The notes beneath the pieces were generated by a model. It saw only the letters and a list, made by a program, of their open reading frames with translations. It was not told the DNA's origin and ran no database searches. From Opitutaceae bacterium (GTDB taxonomy: Bacteria > Verrucomicrobiota > Verrucomicrobiia > Opitutales > Opitutaceae): a stretch of 64,000 nucleotides of DNA. The position numbers and the translations under genes were made by a program. Position 1 is the stretch's first letter, and each line of letters begins with the position of its first letter. The stretch is taken from the NCBI GenBank assembly GCA_030648295.1, contig JAUSID010000110.1, forward strand, positions 47,833 through 111,832. The letters are read 5' to 3'. Of the stretch, positions 51,269 through 59,885 are shown piece by piece.

Positions 51269-53839
51269 CTAATCGCTCTTCTCCTGCGCCCGGAAAATCG
51301 TACCGCCCTCGACCAAAATGGTCTCGGCCGGCGAAACCGTGAACCGGCGCCCACCAGCCGAAAGTCCGGCGACGCCCGCGGCCAGGGCGGCGCCGCCATC
51401 GGCGCGCTCAATGACCAGGCTCGGCGGCGCATCGATGTTCAACGCGGCCTGCAGGGTCCAGGGCCCGAGCCGCACCCGGCCGGCGCCATCGGTTTCCGCA
51501 ACCGCGAAATCCTGCGACTGGCCGGCCGCACGGACCTGCATCAGCGCGAGAAAACGCGTACGCGCCGTCTTGCCCACCGGCTCAATCGTGGCGTGCCATT
51601 GATTTGGATACTGGATGACGCCGCCCTTGGTCTTCTTGCCGCGCCAGTTGTCGGCCGGAGGATCGAAACGGTCGTCGACCTTCACCTGCAATTCCATCGA
51701 TCCACGAATGTCCACCTGCCCCTCCCCCGTCGCCATCGCGGCGTGCAACCGCACCGGGCCCGCGGTCGACGTGATTTTCCCCGGACTGTGCAGCAGCCAG
51801 CTCCAGCGCGCCGGATGATCCGCTTCCAACTCGTCATAGATAACGAGCGTCGACGGCCGCAGCAGCACCATGTGCCGGCGAAAACGCGTGAGCCCCGCAT
51901 TGCCATACGCCGGCGAGGCATCGCCAAGCGAGTAAGCGATCGATCCACTGTCGGCATACCGCGCGATCCGTCCCCATCCGTCCGAGTTGGAGACCTGGCC
52001 CTGCCCATCGATCAACACGGTGTTATGGCCACGACTATTGTGGTACCAGCCCTGAAAGTGCGCGTCGCCATAGGCGATGTAATACCCCGTGTTCGCAAAC
52101 AGCCGCTCCCCGCCGAGCATGACATTGAAGGCATTCTGCGCCGGGTGCATGTGGCCGAAGGCCCCATACGGGCAGGAGTTGAACGCGACGAACAGATTGT
52201 CGCCTCTGTCCGCGAGGTTCGTGTGCATCGCCACGAGCCCGACGTCGCGAAACGCGCGCGAATGAGTCAATTTCGCCACCGGTGGCGGCGCCGACGCGCG
52301 AGGCGCGGGCTCGCGCAGCCGATGCCAGACGAGCAAAGCCGGCAGCGTGTCCGATTTCTCCTGCCGCACCGCCTGGGCGTAATTGATCGCTGTCGTATTC
52401 ACAAACCGGCGACCGAGCGTCTCGACGAAATAGGCGCGCGCGCCGGAGATCACCTTGCTGTCGTGGTCGCCGTCACCGAAACCGGCGTTCACCGAACCGA
52501 CGGGCCAGCCGTAGACGTGGAAACTGGCCGCGTTCCGATACCAGGGGATGTCGTAGAAATCCACGCCCGTCAGCTGGCTGAGCCGCTGCGGCATCAGCAG
52601 CAGCGTCTCCAGGTTGGTGCCGAGATAACCGAGGCCCTCCGTCCATCCACCATCGTCCCCGGCAATCGGTGGAAACCGGTTCAGCCAGAGCTCGTAGGTG
52701 TAGGCCGTCCACGCGCGTGCCTCCGGGAGTTCGCCCACGGTGGCGAACGCGACCTCCGCGGCCTCCATGAGGATGTGCTGCCAGACGTGCGGGTTGAAAA
52801 TCCGCCCCTCGAGCGAATTGACGTGTTTGCGAAAGAAACGGCCGGCGCGAACGCCCATCGCCTGCCGCAGCCGCTCCGCTTCGTCGGAAGTGAGCAACGC
52901 GAAACACGAGTCATAGGCCAGGGCCATCGCGCGCATGCAGGAGCCGTCGGCGAAATCACTGACGCGCGGCGAGGTGTCGCCCTCCGGGTCAAGCGCGGCA
53001 AGAAACAACGCGCGGTCCAGCGCGGCCCGACCGATGGCGGCGTCACCCGTGAGCAGATACGCCGGCGCCAGCACCGCATTGTCCTGCACAAAATCGCCGG
53101 CAAACGCCTTGCTGGCCCACTTGGCGAAATTCTTCTCCTCGAACGCGGTCGCACCCTTCTGCGTCGGCTTCGCCTCCTCCGGGGCGGGGAGCCGCGCCTT
53201 GACCAGCCGTCGGGCACGGTCGATCAGCGCCTTGCAGTCGGGCTGGGATGCGGCGCGAGTGCGCAACGCGGCGAGCTCATCTGCTCGTGCGAGGATCCGC
53301 GGGTGACCGGCCGGGAACGCCGCCAGCATGACGTCGGCCGCGGGGGTGACAAAAACGCGCGCGGCCGGGTCGATCACGAATTCGTGCGTTTGCGACCACG
53401 CCTTTGCCGCGCCGGATTTTTCGGAGGCGTGCCGCCAGAACCACCGGCCGGGCTCGAGCTGCCGGTGCGGATTGTACATCGCCCAGCGAAGTCCTTGTGC
53501 GCCCAGCGTGCCTCCGCCAGGGAAAGCAGGATCGCGCGACAACTGCACCATGTACGGCGCCGCGTCCCGCTCAGCCGCGGGCCAGAGCAGCGGCGGAGGA
53601 TTCACCGCGACGGTTTCGCCGCCGGAGGGACTCGCGGTGGTGCGTGTGGCCGGATGAAAAGCCGTGGAAGCCGCGGCTGCTGTCGCCTGGCGTTCCGCAG
53701 TATCGCGCGCGGCGCGCTTTGGCACCGCGGACTCAACGCAACTGCTGGCGAGCATGTAACCCGCCGCCATCAGCACCAGGGCCACGCGCGGCGGTGGGTT
53801 CAACTGGGACGCGATACAATTTCTCCCGATGAAGGTCAT
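51269..53839 (-). CDS. Heparinase II/III-family polysaccharide lyase with DUF4962-type N-domain
   Basis: An 856-aa exported protein. The start at 53839 (MTFIGRNCIASQLNPPPRVA, then hydrophobic LVLMAAGYMLASSC) gives the best export signal. A GTG at 53923 would overlap the previous stop (GTGA) but adds an unlikely N-terminus. A DUF4962-like domain (about 70-200) precedes the (alpha/alpha) toroid with NPHVWQHILMEAAEVAFATV and GDDGGWTEGLGYLGTN, and then the heparinase II/III beta-domain with YHNSRGHNTVLIDGQGQ. The family cleaves uronate-containing polysaccharides by beta-elimination using Tyr/His. The gene is probably cotranscribed with the unknown gene upstream. Confidence 0.83.
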   Translation of the reverse strand: MTFIGRNCIASQLNPPPRVALVLMAAGYMLASSCVESAVPKRAARDTAERQATAAAASTAFHPATRTTASPSGGETVAVNPPPLLWPAAERDAAPYMVQLSRDPAFPGGGTLGAQGLRWAMYNPHRQLEPGRWFWRHASEKSGAAKAWSQTHEFVIDPAARVFVTPAADVMLAAFPAGHPRILARADELAALRTRAASQPDCKALIDRARRLVKARLPAPEEAKPTQKGATAFEEKNFAKWASKAFAGDFVQDNAVLAPAYLLTGDAAIGRAALDRALFLAALDPEGDTSPRVSDFADGSCMRAMALAYDSCFALLTSDEAERLRQAMGVRAGRFFRKHVNSLEGRIFNPHVWQHILMEAAEVAFATVGELPEARAWTAYTYELWLNRFPPIAGDDGGWTEGLGYLGTNLETLLLMPQRLSQLTGVDFYDIPWYRNAASFHVYGWPVGSVNAGFGDGDHDSKVISGARAYFVETLGRRFVNTTAINYAQAVRQEKSDTLPALLVWHRLREPAPRASAPPPVAKLTHSRAFRDVGLVAMHTNLADRGDNLFVAFNSCPYGAFGHMHPAQNAFNVMLGGERLFANTGYYIAYGDAHFQGWYHNSRGHNTVLIDGQGQVSNSDGWGRIARYADSGSIAYSLGDASPAYGNAGLTRFRRHMVLLRPSTLVIYDELEADHPARWSWLLHSPGKITSTAGPVRLHAAMATGEGQVDIRGSMELQVKVDDRFDPPADNWRGKKTKGGVIQYPNQWHATIEPVGKTARTRFLALMQVRAAGQSQDFAVAETDGAGRVRLGPWTLQAALNIDAPPSLVIERADGGAALAAGVAGLSAGGRRFTVSPAETILVEGGTIFRAQEKSD

Positions 53840-53919
53840 GTTGTGGAAAAGCGCTGACTGCCGGATCGCGGACTCTTCGCGTGCCCGCACCCACCGGCAA
53901 TCTCGATCTGGCGCCTCGC

Positions 53920-56796
53920 TCACTTCTTGAGCGTCACCACGTCCGACTCTGTCGCGCGACCGTCAGTGCCGCGGCCGCTGATTTGAAACTGAAACTCTGT
54001 GGCGTCCCGTGTCAGCGGCACGGTGAACTCGAAGGGAAACGACGCATCGGTGATCGACTCACGTTTGCCGGCCGCCATGTAGCTCAATGTCACCTCGCTG
54101 AACTTCGCGTCGTCGTCCTGAAGGTAAACGTATGCGTTCGTCGCGGCCGGACCGAAGTTGAGGATCATTGCGCGGGTGTTGCCGCAGGACAGCTCGCCAT
54201 AGTCCTTGCTCCACGCGTCCGCGGCCCGGGCGGCGATCAACCGATCCTGAAACTTGGGCGTGATCGCGAGTCCTTCGATTTCGATTGCCACGAGTCCCCG
54301 CGAAGCGACGGCGATCGTCATTCTGCCATCGCGCAAGGCGGCCGGTGCCGGCGTGTCTGCCGGATTGCCGAATCCGCCCATCGCTCTCACGCGATATGTT
54401 TTCGCCGCCAGCTGCGGCAGCAGGTCCGCATTCAATGTCACCTCGGCCTCGACCGGTTCCGGCGACTGGTTCGCGAACGCGAGATACAGTCCGGTGCGTC
54501 CGCGCGCCGCGAGATGGTTCAGCTCGACCGAATTCGTTTTCAGCAACCGCCGCGGCATCCAGAGCGTGGCATCGTTGCGATCGTAGAACCGGCCCGGCCG
54601 ATCACCGTAAAACTTGTTCTGCAAATATGCGTAGCCCTCGATGAAATGGGACGGGAAATCGATCGCGCCACCCGAGCGCGCAAAGGCGTCGGTCACGAGG
54701 AAATCCAGGAGGATGCTCATGTGCGGCCAGATGTGATTGTAGTGAAATGAATTCACGCTGAGCTCCTTGTGCTCGCGTAGGGGATACGCTGCCTGCTCGT
54801 AGATCGTCGTTCGCGCCGTGTTGATGTGATAGCCGGGGAAGTTGCGGTAGCGGCCGATGACGGCGGAGCGGGCCACATCGTGGAGCAGCGCATCACCCGT
54901 CAGCGCCGCGATGCGCAGCATCCAGGGCGCGTAGTTTGCCATGAAGATCGCCCGGTGACCGGACATCGTGCCGGAGGATTCCGGCGTGAGTCCGAACTCG
55001 GAGAGCCGCCACGCCGGCACCCGCTCCTCGGGAGCGTTCATCGGCTGGTGACCCTTGCCCTTCAGGTACCAATATACCGGCGCCTTTCCGCCCGGGTTGA
55101 CCGTGACCTCCTCGTCCGGCACGCGCGGCGACATCCAGGTGAACATCGTGTACCGTCGCGCGCCCTGTCGCGCCGCTTCGAGGTACCGCTTCTCTCCGGT
55201 TGCCTCGTATAGTTGGAACAAGTCGATCCACTTCGGGGCGAAGCCGGGCCAGAAAAACATTCCCGGTTCGTCGAAGCCGCTCGCGGGCCGATCAATCCGG
55301 CCGCTGATGTACTCGTCGGCGCCGCGCCGCGCCGTGGCGAGGAATCGCGGTTCGCCGGTCTCGCGCGCCATCGCCAGTTGATTCTGCCAGCTGCCGCCGT
55401 CGGCCTCGTCGTCGAGATTGAGCGTCCGCCTTCGCCCGAGCAAATCCCCGGCCAGTTTGCGCAGCACCGGCGACGCGCCGTGGGTGATGCCGTAGAGCGC
55501 CGCCAGTTCGCTCACCGGCGCGCACGGCCCCTTCAGCGTCCGCGAGGGGCTCTGGATCTTCTGTTCGCGATCGAGCGAGAAAAGAAACTTCTCGCGCGAG
55601 AGCATATACTCGACAATCGGATACGCCCGGCGCCGGAAGATCTCCTCATCGTCCGCGACGAGGGCGAAGTTCAGCGGATTGAGCGACGAGACATTTTTCA
55701 CCGCGCCCGGCACGTCGGTCGCGTAGGCGCAGCCCTTGAGCTCGTCCACGAACCAGCTGAACGGGCTCATCCCGTAGTCGATCATGTTGTCCAGCGTCTC
55801 GTTGAGCGATGTGATCGCATTGCGGCGAAAATCACCGAAGCCGTACAACCGGCGCGCCACCGTTTCATATGCCACCGTGATGTCGCCCCGGCCGGCAAAC
55901 AGCCGGAGCTTGAATTTGAACGACTCTCCGGCGCGGCGCTTCGACTCCGCGCCGCCGAGCACCGGCGCGAACACCATCGGCTGCGCCTGCCCGACCGCGT
56001 TGCGCAATGCCACCGCAAACCGGCTGTTTTCGAGCAAAGGCAGCGGCTGGAACGGAAACTCATCCGCGTCGGCCACGACGCCGATCGTCGTGTCGCCCTT
56101 CCGCACGAATGTCGCCGGCAGCGAACACTGAAATGCCGCGGTGACGAAAGACGTGTCCGGGAATCTTTTCTCCTGCCAGATGAACGGCTGCCAGATTTCG
56201 GCGAGCTCCGACAGCGTGTGGACGGGCGCGCCTATGTACCCGGCGGAATACCAACCCTCCCGCTTCGGTGTCAGCGTGAATTCCAGCAGCGGTTCGGTGT
56301 CGCCCGCAGGCACCCGGAGCTCGGCCGCGAGTTCGAAGTCGACGTGCGTCGGAAAGCTGAACCGGATCGCGTCGCCCGCTCGCGTGGCCGCCGTGGCGTT
56401 GGCGCGGATGGGCGCAACCGCGGCGAAGACATCGGCCGTCCGTTGCTGCGTATCGCCTTTCAGGATGCGATCGTCGAAACCATCGCCCGCCTGTGCCTTC
56501 GACTGTTTCCGGCCGCCGGGTGCCGTCGCACCGGCCAGCCGCGGCATGCGCCACGTCAGGACATTGTAGGTCACGCGCGGGATGTTCGCCGGGCGCATCG
56601 ACGGCTGCGGATCCGGCGTGGCGATCAGCACGACGAAATCACCCCGGAAGATCCACGCCCCCGCATCGCGCGACGTTACCCGCACCGCGCCATCCGCCGC
56701 GGGTTCGACGGTGTAACGCTCGTTCGCGAGCGGCTGCGCGCGAGCCAACGCAAACGCGGCGAGCGCGTACATGGCACTCGCCAGGATTCGGGTCAT
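53920..56796 (-). CDS. Large secreted protein of unknown function, toroid-like centre
   Basis: A 958-aa exported protein (start 56796, MTRILASAMYALAAFALARA). I do not recognise a named family. An N-terminal beta-rich domain (about 25-300, FAAVAPIRANATAATRAGDA) precedes a helical toroid-like domain (about 310-720) with repeated helix-pair features such as WQNQLAMARETGEPRFLATA and DLFQLYEATGEKRYLEAARQ. A beta-sandwich tail follows. This is the layout of GH and polysaccharide-lyase (alpha/alpha)n enzymes, and it sits directly before a heparinase-type lyase. A catalytic role in the same pathway is plausible, but no catalytic residues can be named. Confidence 0.65.
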   Translation of the reverse strand: MTRILASAMYALAAFALARAQPLANERYTVEPAADGAVRVTSRDAGAWIFRGDFVVLIATPDPQPSMRPANIPRVTYNVLTWRMPRLAGATAPGGRKQSKAQAGDGFDDRILKGDTQQRTADVFAAVAPIRANATAATRAGDAIRFSFPTHVDFELAAELRVPAGDTEPLLEFTLTPKREGWYSAGYIGAPVHTLSELAEIWQPFIWQEKRFPDTSFVTAAFQCSLPATFVRKGDTTIGVVADADEFPFQPLPLLENSRFAVALRNAVGQAQPMVFAPVLGGAESKRRAGESFKFKLRLFAGRGDITVAYETVARRLYGFGDFRRNAITSLNETLDNMIDYGMSPFSWFVDELKGCAYATDVPGAVKNVSSLNPLNFALVADDEEIFRRRAYPIVEYMLSREKFLFSLDREQKIQSPSRTLKGPCAPVSELAALYGITHGASPVLRKLAGDLLGRRRTLNLDDEADGGSWQNQLAMARETGEPRFLATARRGADEYISGRIDRPASGFDEPGMFFWPGFAPKWIDLFQLYEATGEKRYLEAARQGARRYTMFTWMSPRVPDEEVTVNPGGKAPVYWYLKGKGHQPMNAPEERVPAWRLSEFGLTPESSGTMSGHRAIFMANYAPWMLRIAALTGDALLHDVARSAVIGRYRNFPGYHINTARTTIYEQAAYPLREHKELSVNSFHYNHIWPHMSILLDFLVTDAFARSGGAIDFPSHFIEGYAYLQNKFYGDRPGRFYDRNDATLWMPRRLLKTNSVELNHLAARGRTGLYLAFANQSPEPVEAEVTLNADLLPQLAAKTYRVRAMGGFGNPADTPAPAALRDGRMTIAVASRGLVAIEIEGLAITPKFQDRLIAARAADAWSKDYGELSCGNTRAMILNFGPAATNAYVYLQDDDAKFSEVTLSYMAAGKRESITDASFPFEFTVPLTRDATEFQFQISGRGTDGRATESDVVTLKK

Positions 56797-56822
56797 CACA
56801 CCGTGGCGCGAAGCGCCGGCCC

Positions 56823-56850
56823 CGTAGCAGCCGGGGTAACGAGGCTGGAT
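56823..56850 (+). repeat. Family I repeat
   Basis: CGTAGCAGCCGGGGTAACGA then GGCTGGAT. It lies in the 85-bp gap between the unknown 958-aa protein gene and the Gfo/Idh/MocA gene. Confidence 0.75.
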
Positions 56851-56881
56851 TTTTCGATTCACCGGTGTGCGAGCAGGTGGA

Positions 56882-58054
56882 TCACGCCAGCGGATGCTGC
56901 CGATTCTTCAATGGGAATTCCACGCGACCGCGTGACAAACCGGCGGCGAAAACCCCGTGGATCATTTCGAGCGACTTCATCGCGGCCAGCCCGCTGCACG
57001 CGGGCTCGCGATGCTCCTCGATCGCCGCAAGCCAGTCATCAACGACGCGGCGGTTCGCCGCGGGGAAACCCTTTTCCGTTGCCGACCGCGCCGCCCCCAT
57101 CTCAAGGCGGATCCATTCCCCGGTTTGTCCGCTCGCCGTAAAGGGGCCGCCGCGCCACACCAAGGCGTCGATCCACACATCGTTCAGCACGCGAACGCGG
57201 CCTTCGGAGCCAATCAGCTCCATGCCCCACGGTCCGGCCGATTTCGCGTTTCGGGCGCGGCTGGTGTAGTGAACGTTGACGCCGCGCGGCAGCGCGAACA
57301 TCGCCTCGATCTCGTCGCCCGCGATCGGCCCAATGTTTTCGGTCGCGGGATGCACATCGGCCCGGGTGATCTCGCGGCCGCCCTGTAGTACCCGGGCCAT
57401 GCACCACAACGGATCGCCGGCGAAGAAACGGACGAGGTCGAACTGATGCGTGGCGAGCACCATCATGTCCTCGCCGCCGGCGCGGCGGTCCTGTTTGCCG
57501 TGGACGCGGATCTCGAGCAATTCACCAATGAATCCTTCCGCGAGCCGCCGCTTCAACAACAGCGTGTTCGGCGCGAGCCGGCCCTGGTGGGCGACGGCGA
57601 TAACGCGACCGCCGCTTGCCGCCATTGCCAGCAGGTCGTCTGCTTCCGCCAGCGTTTGGGTGAACGGCTTCTCGCAATAAACGTGCGCGCCAATCGCGAG
57701 CGCGGCGTTCACCATCGCGTGATGCTGGTCCGTCCAGCGCGGTGCGATGCTCACGAGCTGAGGCCGCTCCTTCTCCAGCATCTCATGGTAATCGGCGTAG
57801 TCGCGACGCGCCTTGCAGCGCTGCTTCGCTGCCGCGCGTCCCTTGGGGTCCGGATCGGCAACGGCGACAACCTCAACTCCCGGGACATCCGCGAAGATCA
57901 GATCCAGATTGTGGCCATAATTCCCGCGGCCGGTGTGCCCGATGATCGCGGCGGTCCACTTTCGCGCCGCCCGCGTATCGGCCGCGTTGGTTCGGGCGCT
58001 TGCGAGCGCGGCCGCACCACTCGCGGCAGCATGAAGAAAATCGCGGCGATTCAT
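56882..58054 (-). CDS. Gfo/Idh/MocA family oxidoreductase with Tat signal
   Basis: A 390-aa NAD(P)-dependent oxidoreductase. The start at 58054 gives MNRRDFLHAAASGAAALASA, a twin-arginine signal (RRDFL), as usual for exported members in Planctomycetes/Verrucomicrobiota. A Rossmann domain (AAIIGHTGRGNYGHNLDLIF; VEVVAVADPD; VYCEKPFTQTLAEADDLLAM with the catalytic Lys of EKP) is followed by the alpha/beta substrate domain with GGEDMMVLATHQFDLVRFFA. Such enzymes oxidise or reduce sugars, inositols or glycosides. The long open frame upstream of the start has no signal and is rejected. Confidence 0.85.
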   Translation of the reverse strand: MNRRDFLHAAASGAAALASARTNAADTRAARKWTAAIIGHTGRGNYGHNLDLIFADVPGVEVVAVADPDPKGRAAAKQRCKARRDYADYHEMLEKERPQLVSIAPRWTDQHHAMVNAALAIGAHVYCEKPFTQTLAEADDLLAMAASGGRVIAVAHQGRLAPNTLLLKRRLAEGFIGELLEIRVHGKQDRRAGGEDMMVLATHQFDLVRFFAGDPLWCMARVLQGGREITRADVHPATENIGPIAGDEIEAMFALPRGVNVHYTSRARNAKSAGPWGMELIGSEGRVRVLNDVWIDALVWRGGPFTASGQTGEWIRLEMGAARSATEKGFPAANRRVVDDWLAAIEEHREPACSGLAAMKSLEMIHGVFAAGLSRGRVEFPLKNRQHPLA

Positions 58055-58208
58055 GGTTCGATCCCAGCGAGCCAGAGTGCGGCGGCGGGTGCAAGCCGAC
58101 GCCGAACCGGTGGCAATGTATCGAGCCAACGGGGCTGGTTCTCCAAACCGGCCCGGCGTTGACGCCACTGAAAGAATGGGTGGCTGCCCGACACCGCTGG
58201 CGTGCCCC

Positions 58209-58244
58209 TTGACAGCACCTGATCTAGAGGAATCTATATGTGGC
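58209..58244 (+). promoter_or_regulatory. Candidate promoter of the first toxin-antitoxin module
   Basis: TTGACA (58209-58214), then an 18-base spacer and TCTATA (58233-58238). The predicted transcript start (about 58245) coincides with the antitoxin ATG, so the mRNA may be leaderless. A GAGGA string 14 bases upstream is too far for a good ribosome site. Confidence 0.45.
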
Positions 58245-58535
58245 ATGGCCACTCTCTCCTTCCACGCCCCCGCCGCCACGGCACGGAAGATTCGCGCTGC
58301 TGCACGGAAACGCGGGGTGCCGATGTCCCGTTTTCTTCGGGAGACGGCAGAGCGGGCTGCGGAGGGTGAACCCATCAGCGGGCTGGGCCGTGAACTCGAG
58401 AAACTCGCCATCGACAGCATGGCCCTCGTTTCACTGGAGCGTATTCGCACTCGAGCGGCGAAAACCGGCCTGGACAGAATGACTCCGGCAAAAATCACCG
58501 CGCTGATTAAGGCTACTCGTCGCGCTCGGGAATGA
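58245..58535 (+). CDS. Antitoxin, ribbon-helix-helix type
   Basis: A 96-aa small basic protein. Its N-terminal half (LSFHAPAATARKIRAAARKR then GVPMSRFLRETAERA) has the strand-helix-helix pattern of Arc/MetJ-type DNA-binding antitoxins. The C-terminal half (RIRTRAAKTGLDRMTPAKIT) would bind the toxin. The stop overlaps the toxin start as ATGA, as in many toxin-antitoxin pairs. The start was chosen for this domain and for the promoter that lies directly before it; earlier codons in the frame are antisense to the oxidoreductase gene. Confidence 0.7.
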   Translation: MATLSFHAPAATARKIRAAARKRGVPMSRFLRETAERAAEGEPISGLGRELEKLAIDSMALVSLERIRTRAAKTGLDRMTPAKITALIKATRRARE

Positions 58536-58948
58536 GCGCGATCGTCCTCGACACGAACGTGCTGGTGGCGGGGCTCGTTTCGCGCCGTGGTGCAGCAGCT
58601 TCCCTCGTTGATGCCCTTTTTCGCGATGAACTGCGAGTCGCCTACACGTCCGCTACTCTCTGCGAATATGCCGACGTGCTGGATCGGCCCGAGTTCGTCG
58701 ACACGATCCTGCCGAGCGATCGCATGGGCGTTATCGTAAAGCTTCGCACATCGGGCATGCTCGTTGACCCGGCGGCGGTGCCGTCGGCCGATTGGCCTGA
58801 CGCGGATGATCTGCCCTTTGTCGCCGCTACACTCGCCACCGGGCGCAAGATACTCGTCACGCTCAACCGCCGGGACTTTGCGCCGGCGGTGGCGCTTGGC
58901 GTCCGCGTTCTCTCCCCATCTGAAGCGCGCCGTGAACTCTTGCCATGA
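58532..58948 (+). CDS. PIN-domain toxin, COG1569-like
   Basis: A 138-aa PIN-fold ribonuclease toxin. The acidic residues are in place: Asp in VLDTNVLVAG, Glu in TSATLCEYADVLDRPEF, and Asp in PDADDLPFVAATLATG. ILVTLNRRDF fits the C-terminal part of the fold. The length is typical. These toxins cut tRNA or mRNA when the antitoxin is lost. The 4-base overlap with the antitoxin gene supports a two-gene operon. Confidence 0.82.
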   Translation: MSAIVLDTNVLVAGLVSRRGAAASLVDALFRDELRVAYTSATLCEYADVLDRPEFVDTILPSDRMGVIVKLRTSGMLVDPAAVPSADWPDADDLPFVAATLATGRKILVTLNRRDFAPAVALGVRVLSPSEARRELLP

Positions 58949-59109
58949 AAGCCAAAGTCCCCGCCGGCAGGTTTTTGGAAGCGACCGTTCCCGCTAGGCC
59001 AAGGTGCGCAAGAAATGGCGCCTCGCGCCGGACGCCATGACACGGCCAACGGACCGGGAGATTTGTCGCGGCGCAAGGGGCTGGGAGCCTGAACCGCATT
59101 CGCGCTTGA

Positions 59110-59138
59110 ACCAAAGGTATTAGTCGTCCACCTTTGGT
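59110..59138 (+). promoter_or_regulatory. Perfect operator-like palindrome before second antitoxin
   Basis: ACCAAAGGT (59110-59118) and ACCTTTGGT (59130-59138) form a perfect 9-bp inverted repeat, 11 bases apart, ending one base before the ATG of the second antitoxin. Antitoxins of this type repress their own operon, and binding here would block the start. Confidence 0.6.
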
Positions 59139-59139
59139 C

Positions 59140-59442
59140 ATGCCTACAATCCAAAGAAAACGGCCTGCAGTCCGGCGGATCTCGGCGCAAACCACGATTT
59201 CGCCCGCCTTTCAGACGACTCTAGCGGCCGAGGCGGTGCGGGCACTTCGTCTTCGCCCCGGCATGATGCTCAGCCAGACCGTGGAGGGCAACCGGCTCAT
59301 CCTCGAACCGCTCCACGACGTGGATTCCCTCGCGGGCTCGCTCGGCACGGGTCGTGCGCCAGTCAGCCTCGAAAAAATGAACCAAGGTGCCAGGGCCGCC
59401 CTCGCCCGGGCGGGTCGGAAGGCACTGCGCGCCGATGGCTAG
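59140..59442 (+). CDS. VapB-type antitoxin, AbrB/SpoVT-like
   Basis: A 100-aa protein starting at ATG 59140, immediately after the palindrome. The central part, TTISPAFQTTLAAEAVRALR then LRPGMMLSQTVEGNRLILEP, is a swapped-hairpin AbrB-like DNA-binding domain. The tail DVDSLAGSLGTG is the usual toxin-contacting region. It belongs to a different antitoxin family from that of the preceding module. It overlaps the next gene by 8 bases. Confidence 0.75.
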   Translation: MPTIQRKRPAVRRISAQTTISPAFQTTLAAEAVRALRLRPGMMLSQTVEGNRLILEPLHDVDSLAGSLGTGRAPVSLEKMNQGARAALARAGRKALRADG

Positions 59443-59869
59443 ACCCAATTCCGTCGCCATCGATGCCAACGTCATCGTCCGTTTTCTGACGGGCGACGAT
59501 CCGGTGCAGTCGTCTGCCGCGACGGAGCTGTTTCGTGCCGCCAATGCCGGCCGCGTGAATTTGATCATTCCCACGCCCATCCTGCAGGAGACGGTGTATG
59601 TGCTGGAAACCTACTATGATGGCACGCCCGACACCATCGCGCCCAAGCTGATGTCGCTGCTAAGTCTGACCGGCGTGACCTGCCCGGATGCCCGCTGGGT
59701 GTTGGACGGCATTCAGTGGTATCGCGCCAAGAACGCCGATTTCGGGGATGCCCTCCTGTGTGCCTTCGCGCGACACCATGACTACGAGGTGAACACGTTC
59801 GACAAGGAGTTGATCAGAAAATTCACAGAAATCACCGCGACCGAGCCCGCCAAAGCGAAGGCGAAGTGA
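59435..59869 (+). CDS. VapC-type PIN-domain toxin
   Basis: A 144-aa PIN-domain ribonuclease. The start at 59435 overlaps the antitoxin stop by 8 bases. The N-terminal SVAIDANVIVRFLTGDDPVQ carries the first Asp, IIPTPILQETVYVLETYY the Glu, and AKNADFGDALLCAFARHHDY the further Asp residues; FDKELIRK completes the fold. The length suits the VapC type. The adjacent VapB partner supports the assignment. The gene converges with the xanthine dehydrogenase gene. Confidence 0.83.
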   Translation: MARPNSVAIDANVIVRFLTGDDPVQSSAATELFRAANAGRVNLIIPTPILQETVYVLETYYDGTPDTIAPKLMSLLSLTGVTCPDARWVLDGIQWYRAKNADFGDALLCAFARHHDYEVNTFDKELIRKFTEITATEPAKAKAK

Positions 59870-59885
59870 GGCCGGTTTCCGGTTC

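Noticed and set aside
53840..53923. GTG start of the heparinase-type gene overlapping the previous stop
   Set aside because: The GTGA overlap is tempting, but the added 28 residues are charged and place the hydrophobic signal too far inside.
58945..59040. 31-codon open frame coupled by ATGA to the first PIN toxin
   Set aside because: The overlap is real, but the product (MKAKVPAGRFLEATVPARPR then CARNGASRRTP) has no recognisable feature and the region looks like decayed sequence. Kept only as a note.
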